A DNA stretch of 64,000 bases from Agaribacillus aureus (lineage in GTDB: Bacteria; Bacteroidota; Bacteroidia; Cytophagales; Cyclobacteriaceae). Where the stretch lies: assembly GCA_030442055.1 (NCBI GenBank), contig JAUJEB010000001.1:2852001-2916000 (forward strand), written 5' to 3'. Made by a program: the position numbers and the translations under genes. This document shows positions 18,678-28,097 of this stretch, one piece after another; the stretch's first letter is position 1, and every line of letters begins with the position of its first letter. Below the pieces are notes generated by a model. The model ran no database searches, was not told the DNA's origin, and saw only the letters and a program-made list of their open reading frames with translations.

Positions 18678-20405
18678 TTAATCTCTTATATATGCAACCT
18701 TTCCATCGATAATCGTCATATCAATCCTCGTATTTAGGATCTCGTCTTCACCCACTTGCATAAGGTCCTGAGAATATACGGTGAAGTCGGCAACCTTTCC
18801 AACCTCTATGGATCCTTTGATATTTTCTTCAAAGGCGCCGTAGGCGGCATGCAGGGTATAGGATCGCAAGGCCTGGTCTCTTGTCATTTTCTGTTCCGGT
18901 TCATAGCCACCGTCCGGCTCGCCTTTTAAAGTCTTTCTGCTAACGCTCGCATAAAATGATGCGATCGGATTAATAGGTTCAACCGGCACATCAGTACCAT
19001 TGACGATAATAGCACCCGACTTTAGTAATTTCTGCCAAACGTATGCGCCTTCCACAATTCTTTTTTTACCCAAACGATAGATGGCCCAAGGGCGGTCTGA
19101 TGACATATGTATGGCTTGCATCGCCGGAATTACACCTAACTGGCCAAATCTTGGAATATCTTCCAGGCTTAAATGTTGTGCATGCTCGATTCTAAACCGC
19201 GCATCTTTGGCCGCTTCCGGATTTTCTTTAAATGCTTTTTCATACATGTTCAGCACTTCCCGGTTGGTACGATCTCCTATGGCATGAGTACATACCTGAA
19301 AACCATGTCTTAGTCCTTTTTTTGCTATATCATACACAAATGCCATGGGCTCGGTTTCATGGCCAAAATGTGCCGGACGGTCTTCATATTCATCCAACAG
19401 CCAGGCCCCACGGGAGCCAAGCGCACCGTCGGCGTGAATCTTAATCGCGCGGATGGTCAGGAAATTGTTACCAAGTCCTACTGCAGGCCCTTTGGTATAC
19501 CAGTCATTTAACAAGATAGTATCTTTGCTGGATAACATCATCCAAAGCCTTACATCTAACTGCCCCTCGGTCAAAAAATCCTCTGCCAGCTTTATTTGAT
19601 TTGCAAATGCGCCGGCATCCTGAAAACTGGTGATGCCGTTTTCCAAACACTCCTGTATGGCCAGTTTCATCGCCCTCCTGTCCATAGCCTCATCTGCTGC
19701 AGGAATATGTTTGGTAATTAATGCCATGGATGTTTCATTAAATATGCCAGTAGGATTCCCTTCTTTATCTCTGATAACTTCTCCACCATGCTTATCCTCT
19801 TTTGATAAACTCTCTTTGGCCAGTAACCCAACGCCGGCAATCTCCATCGCTTTGGCATTGGCAAATCCTGCATGCCCACTGGCATGACTTAAAAAGACCG
19901 GATTGTCAGGTGATACTGCGCTGAGCATCTGATGTGTCTGAAATCCCTTTTCCACTGGTCCGGAAATGCTATCCCACTTACTTTGATGCCAACCTCTTCC
20001 AAGGATCCACTCACCTGGTAAAGCTTCCATTACAGCTTCTTCTACTTTTTCTACCAGTTGTTCATAGCTGGTGACATCCAATAAATCAAGGTTTAATTTG
20101 GACCGACCCATCGCCAAAAAGTGTCCATGGCCCTCTATAAGACCTGGCGTCATGGTTTTTCCCTGTAAATTAATTACCTCGGTGTGTTCACCAATCCAGG
20201 GATCCACAGTTACATTCTTTCCTACAGCCACTATAAATCCTCCCACCACCGCCACTGCCTCGGCTTTGGGAGCGGCTTGATCTACGGTATAGATATTGCC
20301 ATTTTTTATCACTATATCTGCCTTCTGATGCCCGACATCTTTGCAGCTAATACACAAAAGGATCACCAGGAAAGCAATCAGGGAATTAAAATAAAAACTT
20401 GTCAT
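18678..20405 (-). CDS. YtcJ-like amidohydrolase lipoprotein
   Basis: 575 aa. Lipobox ILLCISC|K lies at the N-terminus, so the enzyme is exported and lipid anchored. The amidohydrolase family 3 fold shows the metal motif GHGHF, then IKIHADGALGSRGAWLL, CTHAIGDRTNREVL, RIEHAQHL and NGTDVPVEPINP. The family hydrolyses amide or related bonds of small molecules; the substrate here is unknown. The gene lies between the coiled-coil lipoprotein and the DUF58 operon with gaps over 100 bp on both sides, so it is probably its own transcription unit. Confidence 0.85.
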   Translation of the reverse strand: MTSFYFNSLIAFLVILLCISCKDVGHQKADIVIKNGNIYTVDQAAPKAEAVAVVGGFIVAVGKNVTVDPWIGEHTEVINLQGKTMTPGLIEGHGHFLAMGRSKLNLDLLDVTSYEQLVEKVEEAVMEALPGEWILGRGWHQSKWDSISGPVEKGFQTHQMLSAVSPDNPVFLSHASGHAGFANAKAMEIAGVGLLAKESLSKEDKHGGEVIRDKEGNPTGIFNETSMALITKHIPAADEAMDRRAMKLAIQECLENGITSFQDAGAFANQIKLAEDFLTEGQLDVRLWMMLSSKDTILLNDWYTKGPAVGLGNNFLTIRAIKIHADGALGSRGAWLLDEYEDRPAHFGHETEPMAFVYDIAKKGLRHGFQVCTHAIGDRTNREVLNMYEKAFKENPEAAKDARFRIEHAQHLSLEDIPRFGQLGVIPAMQAIHMSSDRPWAIYRLGKKRIVEGAYVWQKLLKSGAIIVNGTDVPVEPINPIASFYASVSRKTLKGEPDGGYEPEQKMTRDQALRSYTLHAAYGAFEENIKGSIEVGKVADFTVYSQDLMQVGEDEILNTRIDMTIIDGKVAYIRD

Positions 20406-20523
20406 GATAGGTTATGTTGGTTGTTTTTAGTCCACTCGCTGGTAACGAATATTTAACAATTCAATATAACAAGTATTTTCGAAAGGAAAATGAGAGGTTA
20501 CGAATATAACTTCAAAAAGTCTT

Positions 20524-21855
20524 TTAAATGAGTCCGCGGGCTTTGAGCTCCAGGTATTTGTTGATAGTATTGACAGTCAGGTTTTCGGGATCTGTTAAAA
20601 CAGTCTGAATGCCATGTTTTCTCAATTCTTTTACTATCAGTTTTTTATCAAAGGTGAATTTTTCGGCGATGGTTTTACGATAAACTTCCTCTATATTTTT
20701 GGGTTTAATCTCAGTTAAAGATCGCAACGTAGTATTTTCAAAAAAGACGACTACAAGCAAGTGCTCCCTTGATATCTTTCTCAAATAAGGCATTTGCCGC
20801 TCAATAGAGGAGAGCGTTTCGAAATTGGTAAAGAGTATCAGGAGGCTTCTTTGTTTGATCTTGTATTTAATGGTATTGTATAAAATGGAATAATCGGATT
20901 CTTTATACCCGGTTTTCTGATTGTATAAGGTCTCCATGATATTGTGCATTTGGATCCCTCTTTTACTGGCCGGAACAATGGTATTGATTTTATGCTGAAA
21001 GGTAATCAAGCCGGCCTTGTCATCCTTTTTGATGGCAACGCTCGACATGGCCAGCGAGGCATTGATAGCATAATCCAGCAATGTCATCCCTTCAAAAGGC
21101 ATTTTCATAACCCTGCCTTTGTCAATCAGGCAGAAAACCTGTTGTGACTTTTCGTCCTGGTAATTATTTACCATAAGGTCTCCGCGCCGCGCCGTTGCCT
21201 TCCAGTTAACCGTACGAAAATCATCCCCTACCACATACTCCTTGATATGTTCAAACTCCATGCTGTGCCCGATTTTTCGGATCTTTTTTATCCCAAATTC
21301 CTTAAGATTATTGGAAATTGCCAGCAGCTCATATTTCCTCATTTGTATAAATGAAGGATAAACCGGAACTGTCGTGTCTTGCGAGAATTTGAACCTCCTG
21401 GCTATCAGCCCAAGGGCTCCGGACACAAAAACGTTTACCGCACCAAATGTATATTCACCACGCTTAACCGGTCTTAAATGGTAATTGAGTATTTTGGTCT
21501 CCCGACCTTTAACCATCAGGTCAAAATGCAGATCCCGTTTTTGAAACTGCGCCGGAAGTTCATCAATGACGGATGCATATACGCTAAAATTGTAATAATT
21601 TTCAAAGTAAATCTGCAGCTGATTTTCATCACCGTTGGAAAGCTTGTCGGGACATATTCTACGACCGTAGACCCCTTTTTTCACTCCGAACAGTAATAAT
21701 AAATCGACTAAAAAAACCGCGAGCACTACCATCAATAAAAATTTGGCCACGGGTATCAGTGCAGCAAACTCAAAGCCGATGATAAACAATAAGATCACCA
21801 GGCCAATAGCTACAAACAGACGATTTTTAAGATATAAGGATTTGATAATTTTCAC
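20524..21855 (-). CDS. DUF58 domain membrane protein of the MoxR operon
   Basis: 443 aa. Two N-terminal membrane helices (about 12-50) are followed by a beta-rich region and the DUF58 signature FRTVNWKATARRGDLMVNNYQDEKSQ (near residues 215-240), then a von Willebrand A-like fold. GTG start immediately after the MoxR stop (TAAGTG), so translation is coupled. DUF58 proteins accompany MoxR ATPases in operons linked to envelope stress and oxidative metabolism; the exact role is unknown. Confidence 0.88.
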   Translation of the reverse strand: MKIIKSLYLKNRLFVAIGLVILLFIIGFEFAALIPVAKFLLMVVLAVFLVDLLLLFGVKKGVYGRRICPDKLSNGDENQLQIYFENYYNFSVYASVIDELPAQFQKRDLHFDLMVKGRETKILNYHLRPVKRGEYTFGAVNVFVSGALGLIARRFKFSQDTTVPVYPSFIQMRKYELLAISNNLKEFGIKKIRKIGHSMEFEHIKEYVVGDDFRTVNWKATARRGDLMVNNYQDEKSQQVFCLIDKGRVMKMPFEGMTLLDYAINASLAMSSVAIKKDDKAGLITFQHKINTIVPASKRGIQMHNIMETLYNQKTGYKESDYSILYNTIKYKIKQRSLLILFTNFETLSSIERQMPYLRKISREHLLVVVFFENTTLRSLTEIKPKNIEEVYRKTIAEKFTFDKKLIVKELRKHGIQTVLTDPENLTVNTINKYLELKARGLI

Positions 21856-22833
21856 TTATCGCGGCACTTCGATTTTATCAATTATTTGTTCGATCACCTG
21901 GGCGGTACCCAATCCTTCCATTTCCTTTTCCGGTGTCAGCAATATGCGGTGACCCAACACCGGAAGCGCAACTTCTTTGATATCTTCGGGAACTACAAAA
22001 TCCCGTCCGTTAATGGCTGCCAGGGCCTTGGCTGCTCCCAGTATCCCCAGTGAGGCCCGGGGAGATGCGCCCAAAAACAACGACTTATTCTGGCGGGTTT
22101 CATGAACAATTTGTGCAATGTATTTCATCAGGTGGTTATCTACATGCAACGATGCCACCTTTTCTCTATAGTCCGCTATTTCCTGGGCTCCCAGTATTGT
22201 CTTTATATCCGCAAGCGGGTCATGTTTTCGGCTGTGCTCTCCTTCAATGATAAGGATCTCTTCGTCCAAACTCGGATAACCCACAGATATTTTGAATAAA
22301 AACCTGTCGAGCTGGGCCTCCGGAAGCCGGTAAGTGCCTTCCTGGTCTATAGGGTTCTGTGTGGCGATTGTGATGAAGGGTGGCTCCATTACAAATTTCT
22401 GACCGTCAATAGATACCTGCCGCTCTTCCATTACCTCGAAAAGCGCCGCCTGCGTTTTGGCAGGAGCCCTATTAATCTCGTCAATCAACACAATGTTGGT
22501 AAATATTGGTCCGCTTTTGAATTCAAACTCGGAAGTCTTTAAGTTGAAAACCGAGGTACCCAATATGTCCGAGGGCATCAGATCGGGTGTAAACTGAATT
22601 CTGGAAAAATCAACGTCAATGATTCTTGCCATCAGCTTTGCCGTTAGCGTCTTGGCCACGCCGGGGACACCTTCCAGCAGTATATGACCGTCGGCCAGGA
22701 TGGCCGTCAGCAATAGCTCGATCATTTTATCCTGCCCTACGATCACCTTCGCTATTTCGCTTTTGATGGTGCCGACGCTCTCTTTCAGTTTGGACAGGTC
22801 AATTCTGTTGGTAAATTGTTCGTTGTTTTCCAT
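21856..22833 (-). CDS. MoxR-type AAA+ ATPase
   Basis: 325 aa. Walker A LEGVPGVAKTLTAKL, Walker B NIVLIDEINRAPAKTQAAL, sensor 1 IATQNP and the lid segment GASPRASLGILGAAKA all match MoxR. The family acts as a chaperone-like ATPase on VWA-type partners. Here the likely partners are the DUF58 protein downstream and the three membrane proteins upstream. Gap to the DUF4350 gene is 6 bp; gap to DUF58 is zero. Confidence 0.95.
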   Translation of the reverse strand: MENNEQFTNRIDLSKLKESVGTIKSEIAKVIVGQDKMIELLLTAILADGHILLEGVPGVAKTLTAKLMARIIDVDFSRIQFTPDLMPSDILGTSVFNLKTSEFEFKSGPIFTNIVLIDEINRAPAKTQAALFEVMEERQVSIDGQKFVMEPPFITIATQNPIDQEGTYRLPEAQLDRFLFKISVGYPSLDEEILIIEGEHSRKHDPLADIKTILGAQEIADYREKVASLHVDNHLMKYIAQIVHETRQNKSLFLGASPRASLGILGAAKALAAINGRDFVVPEDIKEVALPVLGHRILLTPEKEMEGLGTAQVIEQIIDKIEVPR

Positions 22834-22839
22834 TAATCT

Positions 22840-24039
22840 CTAATTTTTAAAAAATTCGTCCAACTCTTCACTTAAATTAAAGAGTTCGGTTTTACTGATT
22901 TGTTTTTTTGACTCAATTTCGGCAATATGCTGAAACAAACTTTTGACAGCTTTCAGGTCCTTTCCTGTTTTGTTACTTAACTCCGCATAAAAGTCTTCAT
23001 CCAGCACCCCGGTTTGCATATAATATTTTGATCTTAATTGTTCTTTAAAAAACAAAATCTTCTTTTCCACCAGGTTAAGGTGATCGCCATGATTAAAATA
23101 AAGATTGCCTACTGTCTCCGCAAATTCAAGTGTGGTATTCTCAGGTGGTTTGACAATGGGTATGATCCTTTGCTTTCTTTTCATTTCAAAAAACACAAAA
23201 AACAACAGGGTAAAAAGTGTAATATAATAAGCCCATTTCAACGCCTCATTACTCAAAACAAATCTTAGCGGCGAGCTTGACTCCCGCCTCCCAACCTGGT
23301 AATATTCCGTCCAGACTACCTCCTCTTCCGGGAAATAAGACAATACCCTCGAGACAAATTCATGGTTTTGATCCCACAACATATAGTAGTTTGTAAAGCT
23401 AAGCGGTATAGTTGATAAAATAATGTTTCCATTGCTCCAGGGAGTTGTGGTCACCACCGGATATCCCTCATTATTTTCAGCAATAACCCGGCTATGAAGA
23501 GTATCTATTGATGAAAAATATTCTGCAGCTGTTCTTTTCTTGTAATAATAATGGTGCTTACCAAGGGCCGGGTTGACAAAATGCATCGCGATAGAATCCT
23601 CAAAAGCCCCCAGGCGAGATAAGCCGAAATTAAGCAATGAATCGTTCAGTATGACATTGTCTACATCCAAATTTAAAGTATCTCTGAACTCTCCATAAAA
23701 TGAAGAAGCGGCAATGAAGATGTTGGCGCCATCATCCAACATATCAAATAATGCGTGCAGGTCAGGATCATCGGGATTAAACCTTTGGCAAAGGATCAAT
23801 AAGTTTTTAACTGCTCCTTCATTAGCCAATTCATAAATTGTTTTATTGGCATGGGCGACCTGTTTTTGTTTTAACAAATCCGGCAATAATTTACCCAATA
23901 TGTAGGTACCATAGGGATTTTTATCCGATTTAGATAAAGAGACCTGCCAGCTTAGCGCTTTCGGTTTGTTTAACTCGTAAAGCACAAAGGCTAAAAAAGC
24001 AAGCAATAATATGATGTAGTATTTCAGATCTTTTTTCAT
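22840..24039 (-). CDS. DUF4350 domain membrane protein
   Basis: 399 aa. One N-terminal helix (about 5-22), a large extracytoplasmic domain opening with KALSWQVSLSKSDKNPYGTYIL, a second helix near residues 265-283 (YYITLFTLLFFVFFEM), then a cytoplasmic helical tail. The first domain matches the DUF4350 class found between MoxR and DUF4129 genes in Bacteroidota. Function unknown. It starts 17 bp after the DUF4129 gene. Confidence 0.8.
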   Translation of the reverse strand: MKKDLKYYIILLLAFLAFVLYELNKPKALSWQVSLSKSDKNPYGTYILGKLLPDLLKQKQVAHANKTIYELANEGAVKNLLILCQRFNPDDPDLHALFDMLDDGANIFIAASSFYGEFRDTLNLDVDNVILNDSLLNFGLSRLGAFEDSIAMHFVNPALGKHHYYYKKRTAAEYFSSIDTLHSRVIAENNEGYPVVTTTPWSNGNIILSTIPLSFTNYYMLWDQNHEFVSRVLSYFPEEEVVWTEYYQVGRRESSSPLRFVLSNEALKWAYYITLFTLLFFVFFEMKRKQRIIPIVKPPENTTLEFAETVGNLYFNHGDHLNLVEKKILFFKEQLRSKYYMQTGVLDEDFYAELSNKTGKDLKAVKSLFQHIAEIESKKQISKTELFNLSEELDEFFKN

Positions 24040-24056
24040 GAAAACTCCCCTGAAAC

Positions 24057-24797
24057 TTACGCTTTATCTAAAATTGTCTTAAAATCTCTAAATATGACCT
24101 TTGCCTTGGCAAACATGTTTTCGTTAATGGGGAAGTCCCCGTACCAAGCATATTCAAAGTAATAGCTTAAGTCCCCAAATGAAGGCCGGATCTCTGCGAA
24201 CCGAAGCTCCTGCTGATACTCATGATTGGTTTTGCCTGGCTTCCAACTGATCAGATCCCGGTCCGCCAGTTTCTTCAGCGCATAGAGATAATACAGGCGT
24301 ATGGCTTTCTTATACTCCTTCTGATTAATGGCTTCTTCTATCAGGGCCTCAAAATCCATTTGATGAATATCTTCATCACTTACATTAAAATCAAGATTGC
24401 CCTGATCTGATAATTTATAAAACACTTTGCTGATATCCACGTTCGCCAATTTTAAAATGGCATATATTATTATTCCGGCAATGATGGTATAAAATACAAT
24501 TTTGGCCCACATATCATCCACCCCCTGAAACTGAAATACATTCCCCAGCTTATCCAGGATCCATTGAATAATCCGCTGCCATAAATTAGACTTTAATTTA
24601 GGCGCCCCGCCGTAGTTAAAATCACTATCACCCTGAAACTCCTGAATTTTTTGGTTGGAAAAACCCCGAACCTTCACCCGGGCAGTATCCATTTGCAGGG
24701 CTTTGGTTTCAGGCGCAGGCTCCGCATGTTGCCATCCAAGTGTCAATTCCGAATGAAACAGAAATATTATGAAAAAGTAAATACTAATATTCCTCAT
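24057..24797 (-). CDS. DUF4129 domain membrane protein
   Basis: 246 aa from the ATG at 24797; upstream alternatives in the frame give no better signal. Signal-like hydrophobic start (NISIYFFIIFLFHSEL), one central helix (about 98-118, IVFYTIIAGIIIYAIL), then a cytoplasmic C-terminal domain with KKAIRLYYLYALKKLADRDLISWKPGKTNHEY, the DUF4129 signature. The start overlaps the preceding gene by 14 bp, so the two are coupled. Role unknown beyond the MoxR operon context. Confidence 0.8.
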   Translation of the reverse strand: MRNISIYFFIIFLFHSELTLGWQHAEPAPETKALQMDTARVKVRGFSNQKIQEFQGDSDFNYGGAPKLKSNLWQRIIQWILDKLGNVFQFQGVDDMWAKIVFYTIIAGIIIYAILKLANVDISKVFYKLSDQGNLDFNVSDEDIHQMDFEALIEEAINQKEYKKAIRLYYLYALKKLADRDLISWKPGKTNHEYQQELRFAEIRPSFGDLSYYFEYAWYGDFPINENMFAKAKVIFRDFKTILDKA

Positions 24798-25713
24798 GCT
24801 CCTCTTCGCTATCGGTGTTAGCCTCCTTTGTTCCAAATGAATCAATTTTTTGCATTAGTCCGGTAGACTCTTTTCGCTCAACAAGATTAAAGTATTGAAA
24901 AGCCACGCCTATGACCGGGATCATCATCACAATGTAGCTTCCTACCATGTAAACTGCCGAAAATACGACTGTGAGCACTTTTGTGACGGGAGATGGCTCA
25001 TTAAAGATAGCCGGTTGCCCGCCGTCGGCAATGTTATGGAACATCTCGGCAAATGTCACAATATAATAGGGGATCAATAAAGCATATACCAACACTCCCC
25101 AGATGAACCAACACACGAGGTTAATTCCAAATGTACTCCACCACTTGCCATTAATGATACTTATGCATCTGGTAAATGCGCTAAAAAATCCAATACGCTC
25201 AGTAACCTGAACTATGTAGATCAAAGAAAGCGTAACAAACAGATAAAAGCCGGGAATAATAAAAAATACAGTCCCCACCATCACCACAAGGCTATATCCT
25301 ATACTTGAGAGCAATACCATCAGATAATCCTTTTTCACCCGCTGCCATACCTCGACCGGCTCAATATCATTGCGCTGCTCTTCCATATAGATAACCACAT
25401 ATTCATTAATGATGGTCACCACCAACGCAAAAGTAAGTATGCTAAAAAACATGGCAAGAAGAGAGACCGCCACCACCTCTGTCAGAAAACCCTCAGAGAT
25501 ATCAAACGGCACACTAGTCCCCCTTGACAGCCACATAACATTGTTCTGGTAGAAACCCATTAATACGCTGGTAATAAGCATGAGAGGGCCACCTATAAAG
25601 ATAATGCTGCGAAACAAAGCTTTAAAATTGGCTCTTATGAATTCGATGGTAGCATTTAGCTTCTCCCCAAAATCCCTTGTTTTCCTAATGGTGATGGGTT
25701 TACTCTGTGACAT
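24784..25713 (-). CDS. Multi-pass membrane protein in the MoxR operon
   Basis: 309 aa from the ATG at 25713. Six or so hydrophobic segments in pairs, a hydrophilic N-terminal 30 residues, and a Glu-rich cytoplasmic tail (DSEEEHEEY). No catalytic motif is visible. Both ends overlap neighbours by 14 bp (SpoIIM-like before, DUF4129 after), showing tight translational coupling. This gene is a regular but unnamed member of the Bacteroidota MoxR operon. Confidence 0.75.
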   Translation of the reverse strand: MSQSKPITIRKTRDFGEKLNATIEFIRANFKALFRSIIFIGGPLMLITSVLMGFYQNNVMWLSRGTSVPFDISEGFLTEVVAVSLLAMFFSILTFALVVTIINEYVVIYMEEQRNDIEPVEVWQRVKKDYLMVLLSSIGYSLVVMVGTVFFIIPGFYLFVTLSLIYIVQVTERIGFFSAFTRCISIINGKWWSTFGINLVCWFIWGVLVYALLIPYYIVTFAEMFHNIADGGQPAIFNEPSPVTKVLTVVFSAVYMVGSYIVMMIPVIGVAFQYFNLVERKESTGLMQKIDSFGTKEANTDSEEEHEEY

Positions 25714-26659
25714 TCTTTCTGAATCTAATAGGGTATATAATATAATAATACAAAACAAAAGCCGCGGACGCGGCGATGATTACGGCTTTAAAACTCCAGT
25801 GCCAATCGGTTATTCTGGTCACAAACCCTTCAAGCAGCGCCGCCAGTGTAATTACCGGAATAAGGCCTATGATAATCTTTAATCCCTTTTTAACTCCTAT
25901 TTTGAATGATTGAAAACGAGAATAAGTGCCGGGAAACAAAATGCTGTTGCCGACTGTTAATCCCGCACCACCTGCCAGAATGATGGCAGAAATTTCCAGC
26001 GTTCCATGGGTCCAAATGGTCAGAAAAGAAATCCAGAATAATCCTTTCAGGTAGAAAAAATATTGGAAAACACCAACCATTACCCCATTATAGAACAAAA
26101 TCATAACCGCACCCACGGACAAAAGCAGGCCAAAAGCAAAGGTTTTCAGCATTACTTTTACATTGTTGATCAGTATTACTAAAAACATGGTGGTTCGGTC
26201 CATGCTACTGTAGACGCCCATGGGTTCTCCTCTTTCAATGTTTTCTAAAGTGGTGTTGATATAACCGTCACCCAATATCAGGCGGGCAAAAGTTTGATCA
26301 TAATGAGCAGACAGGGCCCCGATAAGCGCTGGTATCACAAAAAAAACAAAAGCATAAAAAAATTGCTTCCGCGCTTCAAAGTGAATCATTGGCAACTCCT
26401 GGGTCCAAAAGGTAATAAACCGGCTGGTCTTTTCCTTTTTATTCCGATAGATGGCATGATGGATTTTGGATGCCAGGCTGTTTAGGTATATAGTGACCTG
26501 ACTTTCCGGGTATTGCGTTCGTGAAAAAGCCAGATCGTTGGTTACACGGATAAACAAATCAGCCAGCTGGTCAGGGTCAGCTTTGGAGGTATCCTGTATC
26601 ACCTTCTCAAATGCCTCCCATGTCTGTAAATTTTGTTTGACAAAGGCCGCCTCTTTCAT
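25700..26659 (-). CDS. Stage II sporulation protein M-like (SpoIIM) membrane protein
   Basis: 319 aa. An alpha-helical N-terminal domain of about 100 residues (MKEAAFVKQNLQTWEAFEKV) is followed by five to six membrane helices with the SpoIIM pattern NNVKVMLKTFAFGLL and WTHGTLEISAIILAGGAGL. In sporulating Firmicutes SpoIIM helps septal peptidoglycan hydrolysis; in non-sporulating Bacteroidota its relatives travel with MoxR and their role is unknown. First gene of the six-gene minus-strand operon. Confidence 0.85.
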   Translation of the reverse strand: MKEAAFVKQNLQTWEAFEKVIQDTSKADPDQLADLFIRVTNDLAFSRTQYPESQVTIYLNSLASKIHHAIYRNKKEKTSRFITFWTQELPMIHFEARKQFFYAFVFFVIPALIGALSAHYDQTFARLILGDGYINTTLENIERGEPMGVYSSMDRTTMFLVILINNVKVMLKTFAFGLLLSVGAVMILFYNGVMVGVFQYFFYLKGLFWISFLTIWTHGTLEISAIILAGGAGLTVGNSILFPGTYSRFQSFKIGVKKGLKIIIGLIPVITLAALLEGFVTRITDWHWSFKAVIIAASAAFVLYYYIIYPIRFRKNVTE

Positions 26660-26960
26660 TTAAACTGATTAACGATATTGTTGTATGGCTGCTACGATAA
26701 TTTAAAAAATTAAAGGTGGGAAAGATAGATAAATCTAAGAATATTACCTACTTACCCATTGATTTAAACTATGTTTATTGATCAAAATAACCACTCTTGT
26801 AAGTTAATGGAGACTAATTCCGTTAATCCCTGAATAATTTTAAGTTTAATTGATGTAAGTATTATTTCCTATAAGGAAGAAATTTAATTTCGAACTTGTT
26901 AAATTGCAGCTCAATTGACAATAAATTAACTTAATTAAGAAAAAATATAATTTTTTTTAC
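26660..26960. other. Divergent intergenic region, no gene seen
   Basis: 301 bp, strongly AT-rich, between the SpoIIM operon (minus) and the hypothetical at 26961 (plus). It must hold both promoters, but I see no clear TAnnTTTG box on either strand and no stable hairpin. Confidence 0.5.
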
Positions 26961-28055
26961 ATGCGAGCCGTCACTATTTTTATCTTCGGAGCTTTATTTT
27001 TACTTCATTTTCCAGTCCATTGGGGAAAAGCTCAAAGTAAGCAGGATCAAGCCGATACAAGCGGGTTTGTTTTGCCTGGAATTGAAGAATTTCACCATAA
27101 CAAAATACCCACCACCAATGCAATAAATCCTGAGCCGGCCATCTTCAGCATGGTCAACATCACCGCTTCTCAACTGGTTACGGCTTCGATCAGTTTAGAA
27201 GAACAAAGTGTGGTTATTGCGCCGTTTCAATTGAAATCCTATAAGTTAAACACCTTTGATATGGCCGTTAAGGTTGGGCTAAAGGACAATATTAGCTATT
27301 TGGGTACCGGCTTTAAATGGAAGCCACGTAATGCCAGGATGGATGCCATTTACAATAAAGTTGCCAAAAAATACCAGGCGCTTCATCAAAATATTGTTGG
27401 CATGAGCAATGAACAGGTGAAAGCCACCGAAATGAAAAAATTTATAAGCATTTACAGAAACGCCCTTATCGAGGATATTTATCAGGAATTTAACCGCTCG
27501 CAAATCACCTTACAGGGAAGCGCCAGCGCCCTCCTATTCGAGATCATCGGCGGAGATAAGGTGGACGTGGACGGAAATGGTTTTATTGACAACTTTCATC
27601 ATATAAAAGGATTTAATCTTTCGGGAGGCGCATCATTTTCCTTTTCGCAAAAAGCCGGGTTGCATGTCAATTACAATTACAGCGAGCGGCGGGCCAACCC
27701 TGCTGAGAACACAGCTTCAGCGGTATACAGCGGGTTTTCTGCGACGCTTAGTAAGCTATTCATTATCAATAAAAAATATATTGGCAGTGACGACTATCTC
27801 AAGCATTCATTTATCCCGGGACTTGAAATTGCCCTGGCCTATGAATATGAGGAGGTCATAAATAATGAAAATTTTGCAGAAAACGGTATCCTCTCCCAAA
27901 CTTCCATAGCTCCTGTATTTGACTTGAAAATTTCTCCGTTGTCCCAAATCAGGCTGTCTTTACCGCTCAAAATGATCGATTTGCCAAACAGGAAGGAGCA
28001 AAGGCTTACCGCACTTGTCCAATACAATTTGCAAATTAGCGATTTTCAAAGATAG
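26961..28055 (+). CDS. Exported outer-membrane-type protein of unknown function
   Basis: 364 aa with a signal peptide (hydrophobic about 4-19, cleavage near GKAQS). The mature protein has an N-terminal region containing long charged helices (about 115-170) and a C-terminal half of alternating aromatic and polar strands (KAGLHVNYNYSERRA, GLEIALAYEYEEV, RLTALVQYNLQI), suggesting a beta-barrel ending in a hydrophobic strand. KVDVDGNGFIDNF near residue 195 resembles part of an EF-hand calcium loop but lacks an acidic 12th ligand. No family recognised. ATG start. Monocistronic; the next gene is convergent. Confidence 0.65.
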   Translation: MRAVTIFIFGALFLLHFPVHWGKAQSKQDQADTSGFVLPGIEEFHHNKIPTTNAINPEPAIFSMVNITASQLVTASISLEEQSVVIAPFQLKSYKLNTFDMAVKVGLKDNISYLGTGFKWKPRNARMDAIYNKVAKKYQALHQNIVGMSNEQVKATEMKKFISIYRNALIEDIYQEFNRSQITLQGSASALLFEIIGGDKVDVDGNGFIDNFHHIKGFNLSGGASFSFSQKAGLHVNYNYSERRANPAENTASAVYSGFSATLSKLFIINKKYIGSDDYLKHSFIPGLEIALAYEYEEVINNENFAENGILSQTSIAPVFDLKISPLSQIRLSLPLKMIDLPNRKEQRLTALVQYNLQISDFQR

Positions 28056-28097
28056 GAATCCTCTGACAAGCTTTAGCAGCAGATGCTGGCAGGCCAG

